This document shows positions 19,186-28,223 of a stretch of DNA of 52,860 nucleotides, one piece after another. The notes under the pieces are model-generated. The model was not told the DNA's origin and searched no databases. It saw only the letters and a program-made list of their open reading frames with translations. A program made the position numbers and the translations under genes. The DNA comes from Candidatus Peregrinibacteria bacterium (GTDB lineage Bacteria; Patescibacteriota; Gracilibacteria; UBA1369; JACRIC01): positions 1-52,860 of the forward strand of contig JACPHH010000020.1 of assembly GCA_016188705.1 (NCBI GenBank), read 5' to 3'. The stretch's first letter is position 1, and each line of letters starts with the position of its first letter.

Positions 19186-20097
19186 ATGCGCGAACAAATA
19201 TCCCGGGCAGTTATGATCAAAAAAATTGTTCGAGAAAACGAGGCGGTGAAATCGTATATTTTGGATGCTTCCTTTGGCGGAAAACCCGGGCAGTTTGTGA
19301 ATGTTTGGTTGCCGGGCGTTGATGAAAAACCGATGAGTATTGCCGATGATGATGGAAACCAGATGATGCTTACGATTTGTGAAGTGGGAGCATTTTCAAA
19401 GGCAATCGCGGCACTGAAAGTTGGCGATCGCATTGGTATTCGCGGACCTTATGGCAAGCCGTTTTCATGGAAACCGAACCAACATCTTGTAATGGTGGCG
19501 GGAGGGTATGGCGCGGCGCCGCTTTATTTTGTTTCAAAAATTGCCATGACTCAAGAATGTACTGTTGATTTTATCCTTGGCGCTAGAACAAAGGATCAGC
19601 TTCTTTATCTTTCGCGTTTGAAAAAATTGAATCATGGAACATTTCAAAATTTGAAACTTTATATTTCAACGGATGATGGAAGCAGTGGACACAAGGGCTA
19701 TAATGTTGATATTTTAGCGGATATTTTAGGCGAAGTTTCTATGGAAAATGGAAAGATGGGTCATGAAAAAAATCGAATTCATTTTAAACAAAGGGGTTCT
19801 GATGATGGAAAATCATTTTGGAAATCTAAAAAAAAGCCGGACTGGGTATTTACCTGCGGGCCGGAAAAAATGATGAAACGTGTTTCGGATATATGTTTTC
19901 AGCTCAAAGTTCCGGCGCAAATCAGCGTGGAACGATTTATGAAGTGCGGTTTTGGCGTTTGCGGACAGTGTTGCGTGGATGATAAAGGTTTTCCGGTTTG
20001 CACCGAAGGTCCCGTGATGGAAAATAGCAAGGTTCGTACCATTAAGGAATTTGGCCTCTATCATCGTGATTGCGAAGGACGAAAAGTGTTTTTTTGA
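19186..20097 (+). CDS. pyrK: Dihydroorotate dehydrogenase electron-transfer subunit
   Basis: Carries electrons from PyrD to NAD+. An FAD-binding barrel (KPMSIAD matches the usual RPxS motif) is followed by the NAD-binding domain and a C-terminal 2Fe-2S site with Cys 254, 259, 262 and 272. At 303 residues it is somewhat longer than usual because of a charged insertion around 185-215. It ends in TGA. It follows pyrD by 18 bases, a coupled pair. Confidence 0.93.
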   Translation: MREQISRAVMIKKIVRENEAVKSYILDASFGGKPGQFVNVWLPGVDEKPMSIADDDGNQMMLTICEVGAFSKAIAALKVGDRIGIRGPYGKPFSWKPNQHLVMVAGGYGAAPLYFVSKIAMTQECTVDFILGARTKDQLLYLSRLKKLNHGTFQNLKLYISTDDGSSGHKGYNVDILADILGEVSMENGKMGHEKNRIHFKQRGSDDGKSFWKSKKKPDWVFTCGPEKMMKRVSDICFQLKVPAQISVERFMKCGFGVCGQCCVDDKGFPVCTEGPVMENSKVRTIKEFGLYHRDCEGRKVFF

Positions 20098-20117
20098 TGT
20101 GTTTTTTCAAAAGTTTT

Positions 20118-22784
20118 TTAATTCATTTTTCGGAAAATGAATTTTTCGCCGTTGAATTGGCAATTTAATTGGTCGCCTTCGATTATTTCCCGAGTGAGGA
20201 TCATTTTTGAAAGAGGATTATCTATTTCTTTTTGAATCGCGCTTCGAAGCGGTCTGGCGCCAAATACTGGATCGAAGCCGATTTCCGCCAGTTTATCATG
20301 AGCGCTGTCGCTCAAGCTGAGACTGATATTTTTTTCTTGCAGAGCTTCAAGAGTTTCCAAGAGAAGCAGATTTACGATTTTTTTAATTTCTTCTTTTTTG
20401 AGAAATTTAAAAAGAATAATATCGTCGAAACGGTTGATAAGTTCGGGATTCATGAGTTTTTGAAGTTCTTTTATAAGCGCGCTTTTTTGTTCATTTGGCG
20501 CGATCGATTCAAATTTCGCGAAATCAATCGTGTGTCCTCCAAGGTTTGTCGTGCATATAATGATCGTATTTTTAAAATTCACTTTTTGGCCTTTAGCATC
20601 GGTTAATTGCCCTTCGTCAAGAATTTGCAGCAGAAGATTGAAAATTTCCGGATGCGCTTTTTCTATTTCATCAAAAAGAATGACGCTGTAGGGTCTTGTT
20701 CGGACTTTTTCCGTCAATTCGCCGCCTTCTTCAAATCCGATGTATCCAGGAGGAGCGCCAATGAGACGCGCTCCAGCATGTTTTTCCATGAATTCACTCA
20801 TGTCGAATCGGATTGCCGCGGTTTTCGTTCCAAAAAGGTATTCGGCGAGCCGTTTGGCAAGTTCGGTTTTTCCTACTCCGGTAGGTCCCATAAAAATGAA
20901 TGAGCCGATAGGTCGAGAGATTTTTTTTAATCCGGCGCGATTTCGTAAAATGGCTTCGGAAACTGCTTTAACGGCCTCATCTTGTCCAACAATGTTTTGT
21001 TTTAAAATGGTTTCAATCGCGAGTAACCGTTCATTTTCCATTTCACGGATGTGCGTAAGAGGAATGCCGGTTGCCTTTGAAATGACTTGCTCGAGAGCAA
21101 ATGATGTAAGGGTGTTTGTGTTTTCAGATGCTGAAGCTAATCTGTTTTCAGATGCTGAGGCTAATGTGTTTTCAGACGTTGAGTCTAATCTGTTTTTAAA
21201 AATTTGCGCTGTTTTTTGAGTTTTTTCGAAACTCATTTTTTTTATATTTTCTTGATATTCTTTTTCCAGAATGTGAATTTTTTCATCGATTTTTTTTAAT
21301 TGTTGTTTTAATTTGTTCAAAAGTGGAATATTTTGTTCGGTTTCAGCTTTTATTATTTGTTTTTGAATATATTGCGTCATTTCTTTTTGTCCTCGTATTT
21401 CACCTGGAATTGAATACTCGGGAATATTGAGAGATGAACAAGCTTCATCCAAAAGATCAATGGCTTTGTCAGGGAGAAGCCGGTTACTGATATATCGATT
21501 GCTTAACATCACCGCTTTTTCTAATAATTCATCGGGAATCGATATTCGGTGGAATTGTTCGTAATGAGTTTTGAGGCCTTTGAGAATAAGAAAACATTCT
21601 TCCAGCGTTGGTTCAGAAATAAAAATAGGCTGAAAACGCCGTTCAAAAGCCGCGTCTTTTTCAAAATATTTTCGATATTCGGCTTCCGTCGTTGCGCCAA
21701 TGCACTGGATTTCGCCTCTCGCAAGCACCGGTTTTAAGATATTTGCCGCTTCATCCGTATCTTCTTCGGATACCAATGTGTGAATTTCATCAATAAAAAG
21801 AATGATTTTGCCCTGCGAATTTTTTACTTCTTCAATGATATTTTTCAGTCGCTGCTCAAATTCTCCGCGTTTCGATGCCCCCGCGATAACGGAATAAATG
21901 CTGAGTTCGATAATGCGTTTTTCTTTCAAATTTTCCGGAGCTTTTCCACTCACAATCATCGAGGCGATACCTTCCACAATGGCGGTTTTTCCCACTCCGG
22001 GTCCTCCGAAAAGTACTGGATTATTTTTTCGTCGTCGCGCAAGAATTGTCATGATGCGTTCGGTTTCTTCAAATCGAGCAATAAGCGGATCGAGTTCTCC
22101 TTTTTTCGCTTTTTCATTGAGGTCGATGCCAAATTCATCAAGGTAGGGAGTAAGGCTTTTTGCGGCATTCGCAGAGTCATTTGTTTTTGCTTCCGTGGCG
22201 TTTTGCGAAAATGTATTTTGTTCGAATACGTTTTGAATGGATGTGTTTTGTCCGAATGTATTTTGCGCGGATGTGTTTTGCCCGGAGGTGTTTTCCCCGA
22301 ATACATTTTGCATGGAAATTGTTTGAAAAATATTTTCGTATGAGATTTTAACTTGTTCAAATGCGGACTTGACGATTTTTGACGTGTCGCGCGCAAAAGC
22401 GAGAAGCAGATGAATCGGTTGAACTACGGTTTGTTTTGTTTTTAATGCTTCTTCTTGCGCGTTTCGCATGAGCTTTTTGAGTTCGGCGTCAAAACCTATA
22501 TTTTTCGTTTTTTCAGAAAGGTTTTTTGTCGTATCTAGATTTATTTTTTGCGTTCCGATGAATTGTATTATTGTTTTTTTATCGGTTTTAAGTGTATTGA
22601 GAATTTTTTCTATTGTTTCGTTGTCGGAACGAATCAGCGCTGAGAAAACGTGTTCCGCTTTTACGCAGGGGGCATTTATTTCCACTGCGATGTTTTTTGC
22701 TTGATCCAGAATATCGATGATTTGCTGCGAGTATTGCGTTGTCATGGCCATGGTGTTTGTTGGTATTAATTTTTTGGAGTTCAT
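20118..22784 (-). CDS. clpC: ClpC-type AAA+ unfoldase
   Basis: Two-ring Hsp100 ATPase that unfolds proteins, for ClpP or for disaggregation. The N domain (about 1-155) is followed by a Gln-Asn-rich linker of seven pentapeptide repeats. The first AAA+ module has GGPGVGKT at 260-267. A short coiled-coil middle region is nearer ClpC than ClpB. A second linker has SENTLASA repeats. The second AAA+ module has GPTGVGKT at 633-640. The C-terminal arginine and sensor motifs look intact ([14 protein letters not shown]). A later Met (MAMTT) is an alternative start. Last gene of a minus-strand unit with the 558- and 99-residue unknowns. Confidence 0.92.
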   Translation of the reverse strand: MNSKKLIPTNTMAMTTQYSQQIIDILDQAKNIAVEINAPCVKAEHVFSALIRSDNETIEKILNTLKTDKKTIIQFIGTQKINLDTTKNLSEKTKNIGFDAELKKLMRNAQEEALKTKQTVVQPIHLLLAFARDTSKIVKSAFEQVKISYENIFQTISMQNVFGENTSGQNTSAQNTFGQNTSIQNVFEQNTFSQNATEAKTNDSANAAKSLTPYLDEFGIDLNEKAKKGELDPLIARFEETERIMTILARRRKNNPVLFGGPGVGKTAIVEGIASMIVSGKAPENLKEKRIIELSIYSVIAGASKRGEFEQRLKNIIEEVKNSQGKIILFIDEIHTLVSEEDTDEAANILKPVLARGEIQCIGATTEAEYRKYFEKDAAFERRFQPIFISEPTLEECFLILKGLKTHYEQFHRISIPDELLEKAVMLSNRYISNRLLPDKAIDLLDEACSSLNIPEYSIPGEIRGQKEMTQYIQKQIIKAETEQNIPLLNKLKQQLKKIDEKIHILEKEYQENIKKMSFEKTQKTAQIFKNRLDSTSENTLASASENRLASASENTNTLTSFALEQVISKATGIPLTHIREMENERLLAIETILKQNIVGQDEAVKAVSEAILRNRAGLKKISRPIGSFIFMGPTGVGKTELAKRLAEYLFGTKTAAIRFDMSEFMEKHAGARLIGAPPGYIGFEEGGELTEKVRTRPYSVILFDEIEKAHPEIFNLLLQILDEGQLTDAKGQKVNFKNTIIICTTNLGGHTIDFAKFESIAPNEQKSALIKELQKLMNPELINRFDDIILFKFLKKEEIKKIVNLLLLETLEALQEKNISLSLSDSAHDKLAEIGFDPVFGARPLRSAIQKEIDNPLSKMILTREIIEGDQLNCQFNGEKFIFRKMN
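21118..21189 (-). repeat. 24-bp tandem repeat inside clpC
   Basis: Three copies of a 24-bp unit encode eight residues (ASASENRL-like) between the middle domain and the second AAA+ module. It sits in frame in a linker. Confidence 0.85.
22201..22305 (-). repeat. 15-bp tandem repeat inside clpC
   Basis: Seven copies of a 15-bp unit encode (G/A)QNTS/F-type pentapeptides. They form a Gln/Asn-rich linker between the N domain and the first AAA+ ring. Confidence 0.88.
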
Positions 22785-22825
22785 TTTTCGTTTTCTTAAA
22801 ATGGTTGGCTTTGTTGAAGGAATTT

Positions 22826-24502
22826 TTAATTGTCAAATGCGAGAGGTTCTTGAATCACGGCGCGGGCCATTGTGAGATTTTTTCGGTTTATTTGGATAAT
22901 TTCGGTTGTTTCCTCATCGACTGTTTCCTGATTGAAATCCGCGTTTTCTTTTTTTTGTGTTGAAAGCAATTCGTCCATGTTTATACCCTGCCTTTCTGAT
23001 GATTTTTGAGCGATGTTGGCATATACTTGTTCTAAAAATGTTATGGCCTGAATGGCTTCATGTTCTTCTTTTTTATATTCAGGAGTTTTTTGTTCACTTG
23101 TTGGTTTTTTTTGTTGTTCAATTTTTTTTGCTAAAAACGTTTTTATTTTTGAAAAAAGCATGCTGAGGGTTTCCACGAGCGTATCTTTTGAAATTGTTTC
23201 AGGTGAAATAATTTTTTGCGTTTCCGTCGTATAATTTGAGTGTTCTCTCTTGATAGCTGATTGTTCTGGTTGTATTTTTTCAGATGTTTGCGTTATTGCG
23301 GATGCTTTGCGTGTTTCGAATGCTTCGGATGTTTGCGTTGTTTCTGATATTTGAGGTGTTTCGGATACTTGAATTGTTTCCGATGCTTGCATTGTCGAAG
23401 GAAGGCTTTGATATATTGTTTCAAATTCGATATTATTTACAGCCATAATGCTCAGTACTGTGTTTGTGGCATTTTCGCGTTGTATGTCTGTTTGAGCTGA
23501 TAAATTTTCATTTTTTATTTCCCTCGCCAAGGCGGTTTGAAAAGCATCAACCGTATTGTTTCTCGCTTCAGCGTTATTTTCTGTAATATTTTTAAATACT
23601 GCGTCATTCTCTTTTAATATTCCTACTCTTTCGCTTTTTCTTTCCAATTGTTTTTCAGGAGTTTTTGTTTCATTTTTGTCAGTTCCCGTTTGCTCCTCGT
23701 TTATTCTCCATCCATGAGGAATAAAGGCAGGAATTTCTTTTCGCTGTCCCGTTAAAGCAAAATGTCCTCCCAAGTGTAAATATTCTTGTCCAGGAAGGTT
23801 CGGGACCCAATAGAAATGCAATGTTCGACTTCCATCTTCGCTGGTCGCCTTATACGTTTTTGGATTTCCTTCTTTATCGAAAATGGGAAGTCCATTGAGC
23901 GCGCGTTGTTCTTTTTCCGCCATTTGATCTTTTTTCGTCGTGTTTGTTTTTGGATCGAGCATTTCATAATTAACTCGCGCTTCTTGTTCAAGATTTCCAA
24001 TAAAAGGATTTTGAATATATGGAGAGAGTACTGGATTTGGGTTGGACGCGTCACTCGGGTTGAAAATATCGGTGCGGCGGAGATATGTATTTGAATCATT
24101 TTTTTTTCGTTTCAACCAAAAATCATCTTCTTTTTTTTCAAGAACGCTTTGCGCCTGTAAAATCAATGTTCGAGCCGCGTCAGTTTTTCCTTTTTCAAGA
24201 GCTTTTCGCGCATCATTCAAATGTGTTCGAATGGGGTCGAGTACTTGTTTTGGAATTTTTCCTTCGAATCTATCAAGTTGTTGAAGAATATGTCCATTTT
24301 CCCTGGTTTCATTTTTGGAAAGGTTTTCCAGCCTTCCAGCGATATCTCTGAGAGGACGAAGCGCTTGTGTTTCAGAGTTTTCTTTTGCATCGAGTCTGGT
24401 TGAGAGTGATTCCGGCACTTGGGACATTGGATCTTTTGCGAAAAAAACGAATTTTTTTGTAGAGATTTGACTGTTTTTTTTCTGAAAAAATGTATGTATC
24501 AT
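22826..24502 (-). CDS. Hypothetical 558-residue protein
   Basis: I do not recognise this protein. It is hydrophilic, with no signal peptide or membrane span. Residues 40-130 are predicted helical or coiled coil. About 190-260 is richer in Gly, Pro and aromatics (LHFYWVPNLPGQEY, LHLGGHFALTG) and may be a small folded domain. About 370-410 is a SET-rich hexapeptide repeat. An internal ATG at 24427 (MSQVPESL) is an alternative start. It lies 42 bases upstream of clpC on the same strand, so a shared transcript is likely, but no functional link is shown. Confidence 0.7.
   Translation of the reverse strand: MIHTFFQKKNSQISTKKFVFFAKDPMSQVPESLSTRLDAKENSETQALRPLRDIAGRLENLSKNETRENGHILQQLDRFEGKIPKQVLDPIRTHLNDARKALEKGKTDAARTLILQAQSVLEKKEDDFWLKRKKNDSNTYLRRTDIFNPSDASNPNPVLSPYIQNPFIGNLEQEARVNYEMLDPKTNTTKKDQMAEKEQRALNGLPIFDKEGNPKTYKATSEDGSRTLHFYWVPNLPGQEYLHLGGHFALTGQRKEIPAFIPHGWRINEEQTGTDKNETKTPEKQLERKSERVGILKENDAVFKNITENNAEARNNTVDAFQTALAREIKNENLSAQTDIQRENATNTVLSIMAVNNIEFETIYQSLPSTMQASETIQVSETPQISETTQTSEAFETRKASAITQTSEKIQPEQSAIKREHSNYTTETQKIISPETISKDTLVETLSMLFSKIKTFLAKKIEQQKKPTSEQKTPEYKKEEHEAIQAITFLEQVYANIAQKSSERQGINMDELLSTQKKENADFNQETVDEETTEIIQINRKNLTMARAVIQEPLAFDN
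23328..23399 (-). repeat. 18-bp tandem repeat in the 558-residue gene
   Basis: Four diverged copies of an 18-bp unit encode (Q)xSETx hexapeptides. The unit has the same period as the repeats in the HNH gene, the atpD-atpC gap and the surface protein. Confidence 0.75.
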
Positions 24503-24535
24503 GAGAAGAAGATTCGTTTTATGAAAAAAACGTTT

Positions 24536-24835
24536 TTAAAGATTGAGAAGCATTTTTTCGGCATCGGTATATTCGGTATCGCTATTATTTTTTTCCAATT
24601 GTTGAAATACTGGATTTATTTCTTCTTTTTGGATTTTTTTGAGCGTTTGCATGTATTCTCTGTTCATTTTTTCGATTTTTTCCGAGGCCATGAGAATGAA
24701 TTTTTTGAGTTGTTCGTATTTTTCGTCATCAAGATATCCCAGTCGTTCTTTCATGTCCGCGATGAAATAAGCTGGTAAATTTGGTATTTTTTCGAGAATT
24801 TTGACGAGAAGGGTTACCTCTTCCTGATTTCTCAT
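24536..24835 (-). CDS. Hypothetical 99-residue helical protein
   Basis: Not recognised. It is charged and almost entirely helical by composition, with a likely coiled coil over residues 35-85. It lies 33 bases upstream of the 558-residue gene on the same strand and probably heads that transcript. The start at 24835 follows an A-rich leader. It could be a small scaffold protein; nothing more can be said. Confidence 0.65.
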   Translation of the reverse strand: MRNQEEVTLLVKILEKIPNLPAYFIADMKERLGYLDDEKYEQLKKFILMASEKIEKMNREYMQTLKKIQKEEINPVFQQLEKNNSDTEYTDAEKMLLNL

Positions 24836-25161
24836 TTTTGTTTTTAAATATCCTTTTATTATACCATTTTTCAGGAGTAATTACAATAAATTTGGCAATA
24901 TTTTCCCACCGCTTTTGTTGAAGCAATGAGGGGGGGGCTCCATTTTCGCTACGTTTCGCTATGCGTTCAAATGGTAGGAACTCATACAAAATTGCAGTAG
25001 AAATGGGGTTTTGTGTGAGTTCCTGTTGTCCCCTCCCCATTGCTATCTGAATAAAAAGTAAACCAGTGGGCAAATACATTCTTCCCCTTATAGTTGTTTT
25101 TTTTGAGTTGCACGTTAATATGATGTTGGTTTGTTTTTCTTTATGTTCATTTTGAGTTTTT
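24836..25161. other. Gene-free interval between divergent genes
   Basis: A 326-base gap between the 99-residue gene and pyrE. It holds the second copy of intergenic repeat S (24922-25058) with its nested hairpins. The last 80 bases before pyrE are T-rich, with a weak promoter-like TTGTTT/TAATAT pair. I see no ORF or RNA gene. Confidence 0.7.
24922..25058. repeat. Intergenic repeat S, copy 2
   Basis: Outer arms AGCAATG (24922-24928) and CATTGCT (25038-25044) extend into G-rich and C-rich runs. An inner hairpin pairs 24976-24991 with 25009-25024 with one mismatch. 24938-24968 is inverted relative to copy 1. The hairpin loop (TTGCAGTAG) resembles the CTACTGCAAT of the other palindromic family. 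Confidence 0.75.
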
Positions 25162-25833
25162 ATGGAACAATATAAACAAGAATTTGTTGAGTTTCTTATC
25201 CGAGTGAATGCGTTACAATTTGGCTCATTTACGTTGAAAAGTGGGCGTCAAGCGCCGTATTTTTTTAACGCGGGCAGTTTTTATACAGGTGATATGCTTT
25301 TTGCCCTCGCGCGTTTTTACGCTCAAGCGCTCATAAAAAGCGGTTTTGAGCATGATGTTATTTATGGACCTGCTTATAAAGGAATTCCGTTGGCGGTGAG
25401 CCTTGCAATGGCGCTATTTCGTGATTTTCAAATATCTGTTTCTTATGCGTTTAACCGTAAAGAAGCGAAGCAATATGGGCAAAAAGATACTATTATCGGC
25501 GCGCCGCTTTTGGAAAATACCCGAGTGGTTTTGGTTGATGACGTTATTACGGCAGGGACGGCGGTTCGAGAGTCGGTTGATTTTTTGAAAAACAATGGAA
25601 ATCCGCGTTTAGTTGGTATTTTGATTGCCCTTGATCGCATGGAAAAAAACAACGATGGCAATAATGCTCTTCAAGAACTCGAAAAAACACTTGCGATACC
25701 AGTAATTTCGATTATTAACATGAAAGAAGTTTTGGAGTACCTTGATCATCGCGAGATCGATGGACGTTTAATTCTTGATGATCAGAAAATGGCTCAAATA
25801 CAAGAATATCGTAGCCAGTACGGCATTTCATAA
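25162..25833 (+). CDS. pyrE: Orotate phosphoribosyltransferase
   Basis: Adds PRPP to orotate to give OMP. The PRPP-binding motif is VVLVDDVITAGTA, and the N-terminal FTLKSGRQAPYFFNAG segment matches the orotate-binding region. The 223-residue length is normal. pyrF follows 12 bases later, so the last two steps are coupled. Confidence 0.95.
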   Translation: MEQYKQEFVEFLIRVNALQFGSFTLKSGRQAPYFFNAGSFYTGDMLFALARFYAQALIKSGFEHDVIYGPAYKGIPLAVSLAMALFRDFQISVSYAFNRKEAKQYGQKDTIIGAPLLENTRVVLVDDVITAGTAVRESVDFLKNNGNPRLVGILIALDRMEKNNDGNNALQELEKTLAIPVISIINMKEVLEYLDHREIDGRLILDDQKMAQIQEYRSQYGIS

Positions 25834-25845
25834 TTTTTTATTTTT

Positions 25846-26769
25846 ATGCAGCATTTTTCGGACCGGCTTATCGCACGCATTCGTGAAAAAAAAAGTTGTA
25901 TTTGCGTTGGACTTGATCCTCATTTGGCGCATATTCCAGATTTCATTCAGAAAAAAAATAAAGAAAAATATTTGCAAAATCCATTTAAAGCAGCAGGTCG
26001 CGCGATTGTTGAATTTAACAAGGGCATTATTGACGCGGTTTATGATCTTGTGCCTATCGTGAAGCCGCAAATTGCTTTTTATGAAATGTTTGGAGTTGAA
26101 GGGATGCAAGCTTTTTTAGATACGGTTGATTATGCGAAAAAAAAAGGTCTTCTTGTTTTGGCTGACGCAAAACGGAATGACATTGGATCGACGGCTGAGG
26201 CGTATGCATCGGCATTTTTAGGGGAGGTTGATGTTTTTGGGCAAAAAGTGAAGAATTTTGACGTGGATGCGATTACCGTGAATGCTTATCTTGGCTATGA
26301 TGGAGTAAAGCCATTTATTGAAGCTTGTAAAAAGCATGGAAAGGGGATTTTTATTTTGGTAAAAACATCTAATCCGTCGTCGGGCGATTTGCAAGATCTT
26401 CGAACACATGATGAACTTCGCCATTTTGAAATAATGGCTCATTACCTTGAAGGTTGGGGAGCGAATGATATTGGAAAAGAAGGTTATAGTTTTGTTGGAG
26501 CCGTGGTGGGAGCGACTTTTCCAAAAGTTTCTAAAAAATTACGTTCGATTATGTCGCGAGCTATTTTTTTAGTGCCTGGATATGGCGCTCAAGGAGCCAC
26601 GGCGGACGACGTGAAGTTTTGTTTTAATAAAGATGGTTTTGGCGCGATTATTAATTCATCTCGGGACATTATTTTCGCGTACAAAAAATCAAAACAATTT
26701 AAGGAAACCCAATATGGCGAAGCTGCGCGCCAAGCGGTTCAAAAAATGATCAAAGAATTTAGGTTTTAG
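25846..26769 (+). CDS. pyrF: Orotidine-5'-phosphate decarboxylase
   Basis: Converts OMP to UMP, the last step of the pathway. The catalytic Asp-Lys-Asp array is in LADAKRNDIGSTA. The opening CVGLDPHLAHIPD and the 307-residue length fit the longer type 2 enzymes. The ATG follows a T/A tract. Ends in TAG. Confidence 0.95.
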   Translation: MQHFSDRLIARIREKKSCICVGLDPHLAHIPDFIQKKNKEKYLQNPFKAAGRAIVEFNKGIIDAVYDLVPIVKPQIAFYEMFGVEGMQAFLDTVDYAKKKGLLVLADAKRNDIGSTAEAYASAFLGEVDVFGQKVKNFDVDAITVNAYLGYDGVKPFIEACKKHGKGIFILVKTSNPSSGDLQDLRTHDELRHFEIMAHYLEGWGANDIGKEGYSFVGAVVGATFPKVSKKLRSIMSRAIFLVPGYGAQGATADDVKFCFNKDGFGAIINSSRDIIFAYKKSKQFKETQYGEAARQAVQKMIKEFRF

Positions 26770-26789
26770 AAGAAATGTTACATTCATCT

Positions 26790-26840
26790 GCTCTCAAATT
26801 TTGTAACGAAAATTTATTTTTTTTAAGGCTCCTTAAGTGA
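26790..26840. repeat. Palindromic element, partial copy (pyrF end)
   Basis: Shares the TTTTGTAACGAAAAT core with 2496-2546. It ends in the palindrome TTAAGGCTCCTTAA, which supplies the stop codon of the ATPase gene on the opposite strand. Confidence 0.65.
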
Positions 26841-28083
26841 GAAGCCATTTGTAAAGAGGAATGCATTGCTTGTTTTCAAAATCCCAGGTGATGATTTTTG
26901 TATTATCGCAGTGGAAAATTTTTTTTGTTTTTTCCAGACTTCGTTGCTCGCGTTCCGGTAACAATCCTCCTTCTGTTATCCAAGTGGTTTGTATGAGTTC
27001 TTTTATATCTTCCTGTTCACGAATAACAAAGTCTACTTCATGATTCAAATTGTCTTTCCAATAAAAAAGATTCATTTTTGGATTTTCATCTCGTTTTGCA
27101 AGCAGTGTGTTTGCTACCACTTGTTCGAGGAGGCGTCCTAAATTTTGAGAAAATTCTGTGGAAAGTCTTGAGAGTAAGAGTGAATCTATGAGATATGGCT
27201 TTCTTTCAGCTTTGAGACGGTTTTTGATACTTGGCGTGTGCAGTTCTAGGCTCTGGATAAAAAAGCTGTTTTCCAAATAATGCATATATCGAGCAATCGT
27301 TGCTTTTGAGACAGCCGAATCGTTTCCTTTAAATGATTTCGCCAGTCTAGAAATGGTATAGTGAGAAGAGTTGGCTACAATTTTGATAAGTTGTGATAAA
27401 ACTTTTTCTCCACGGATATGATAGCGTTCCAAAATATCACGGAGTATAAAGGTTTGCAGATATTCGTCGATGAGAATGATTTTTTTCCCTTCTTCTACGA
27501 GTACGACTTCAGGAAATCCGCCATAGATTACGTATTCTCTTGTAAGGTTGAGCAATTCATCTTTCGGAAGATTTTTAGGTTCCATTTGTTTAAATCGTAA
27601 AAATTCTTGGAAATTTAATGGGTGGATTTTTACCGTGACTGAGCGGCCTCTCAGTTCCGTCGGGAGTTCGCGTGAGGAAAGTTTTGACGATGATCCTGAA
27701 AGAAAAATGTGATGATTGGTGGTTTCTAATATTCTTCGAACCCAAACATTCCATTCGGGAATATTTTGGATTTCATCAAGGAGAAGAATAAATGGCTTGT
27801 TTCCTTTGAGCTCAGTGAGTACCTCTAAAAGTTTGGTGAGCATTTCCGTTGTTTTTGGTAAACGTTCGTCTTCAAAATTGATATACACGCATTCCGTTTG
27901 ACCGATTTGTTTTGCTAAATGAAGGAGGAGAAATGTTTTGCCAACGCGGCGAAAACCAGTAACGCATATGGCTTTTCGTACTCCGAGCTTTAGGTATTTT
28001 TCTAAATTTTGTTTTCGAGGAATGGTGGTTGGAAGCGGTCGGTGCCACCATTCTTTCAGGAGTGTTTCTAATAGTTGTTTCAT
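26833..28083 (-). CDS. DUF4143-type AAA ATPase
   Basis: A 416-residue member of the widespread predicted ATPase family with an N-terminal AAA_14 domain and a C-terminal DUF4143 nuclease-like domain. Walker A is GFRRVGKTF (about residue 43) and Walker B is FILLLDEIQ. SGSSSKL and LRGRSVTVKIHPLNF are family landmarks. The C-terminal WKDNLNHEVDFVI stretch keeps the DFV motif of the nuclease-like fold. The biological role is unsettled; many occur as stand-alone genes, as here. The stop codon lies inside a palindromic repeat. Confidence 0.9.
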   Translation of the reverse strand: MKQLLETLLKEWWHRPLPTTIPRKQNLEKYLKLGVRKAICVTGFRRVGKTFLLLHLAKQIGQTECVYINFEDERLPKTTEMLTKLLEVLTELKGNKPFILLLDEIQNIPEWNVWVRRILETTNHHIFLSGSSSKLSSRELPTELRGRSVTVKIHPLNFQEFLRFKQMEPKNLPKDELLNLTREYVIYGGFPEVVLVEEGKKIILIDEYLQTFILRDILERYHIRGEKVLSQLIKIVANSSHYTISRLAKSFKGNDSAVSKATIARYMHYLENSFFIQSLELHTPSIKNRLKAERKPYLIDSLLLSRLSTEFSQNLGRLLEQVVANTLLAKRDENPKMNLFYWKDNLNHEVDFVIREQEDIKELIQTTWITEGGLLPEREQRSLEKTKKIFHCDNTKIITWDFENKQCIPLYKWLLT

Positions 28084-28096
28084 TTTTATAGCTTTA

Positions 28097-28128
28097 TGAT
28101 ACGATAGTTATAATTATTGTATCATAGA
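28097..28128. promoter_or_regulatory. Palindrome before the DUF4143 gene
   Basis: TATGATAC (28097-28104) and GTATCATA (28121-28128) are perfect inverted arms around an A/T-rich centre, just upstream of the gene start. It could be an operator overlapping the promoter. Confidence 0.45.
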
Positions 28129-28223
28129 TTTTGTAAAATGTACCTAAAATTTCTTTACTTCTTTACTTTTTTATGTTCTAATTATTTACGTTTTAGTGAA
28201 CTCCTATAATATAGTTTATTTTT

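Noticed and set aside
20740-21219. Long plus-strand frame opposite clpC
   Set aside because: It is antisense to a clearly conserved AAA+ domain and has no start context or family features.
21780-22343. Plus-strand 187-codon frame opposite clpC
   Set aside because: It is antisense to the first AAA+ ring and the QNTS linker; composition is that of a shadow.
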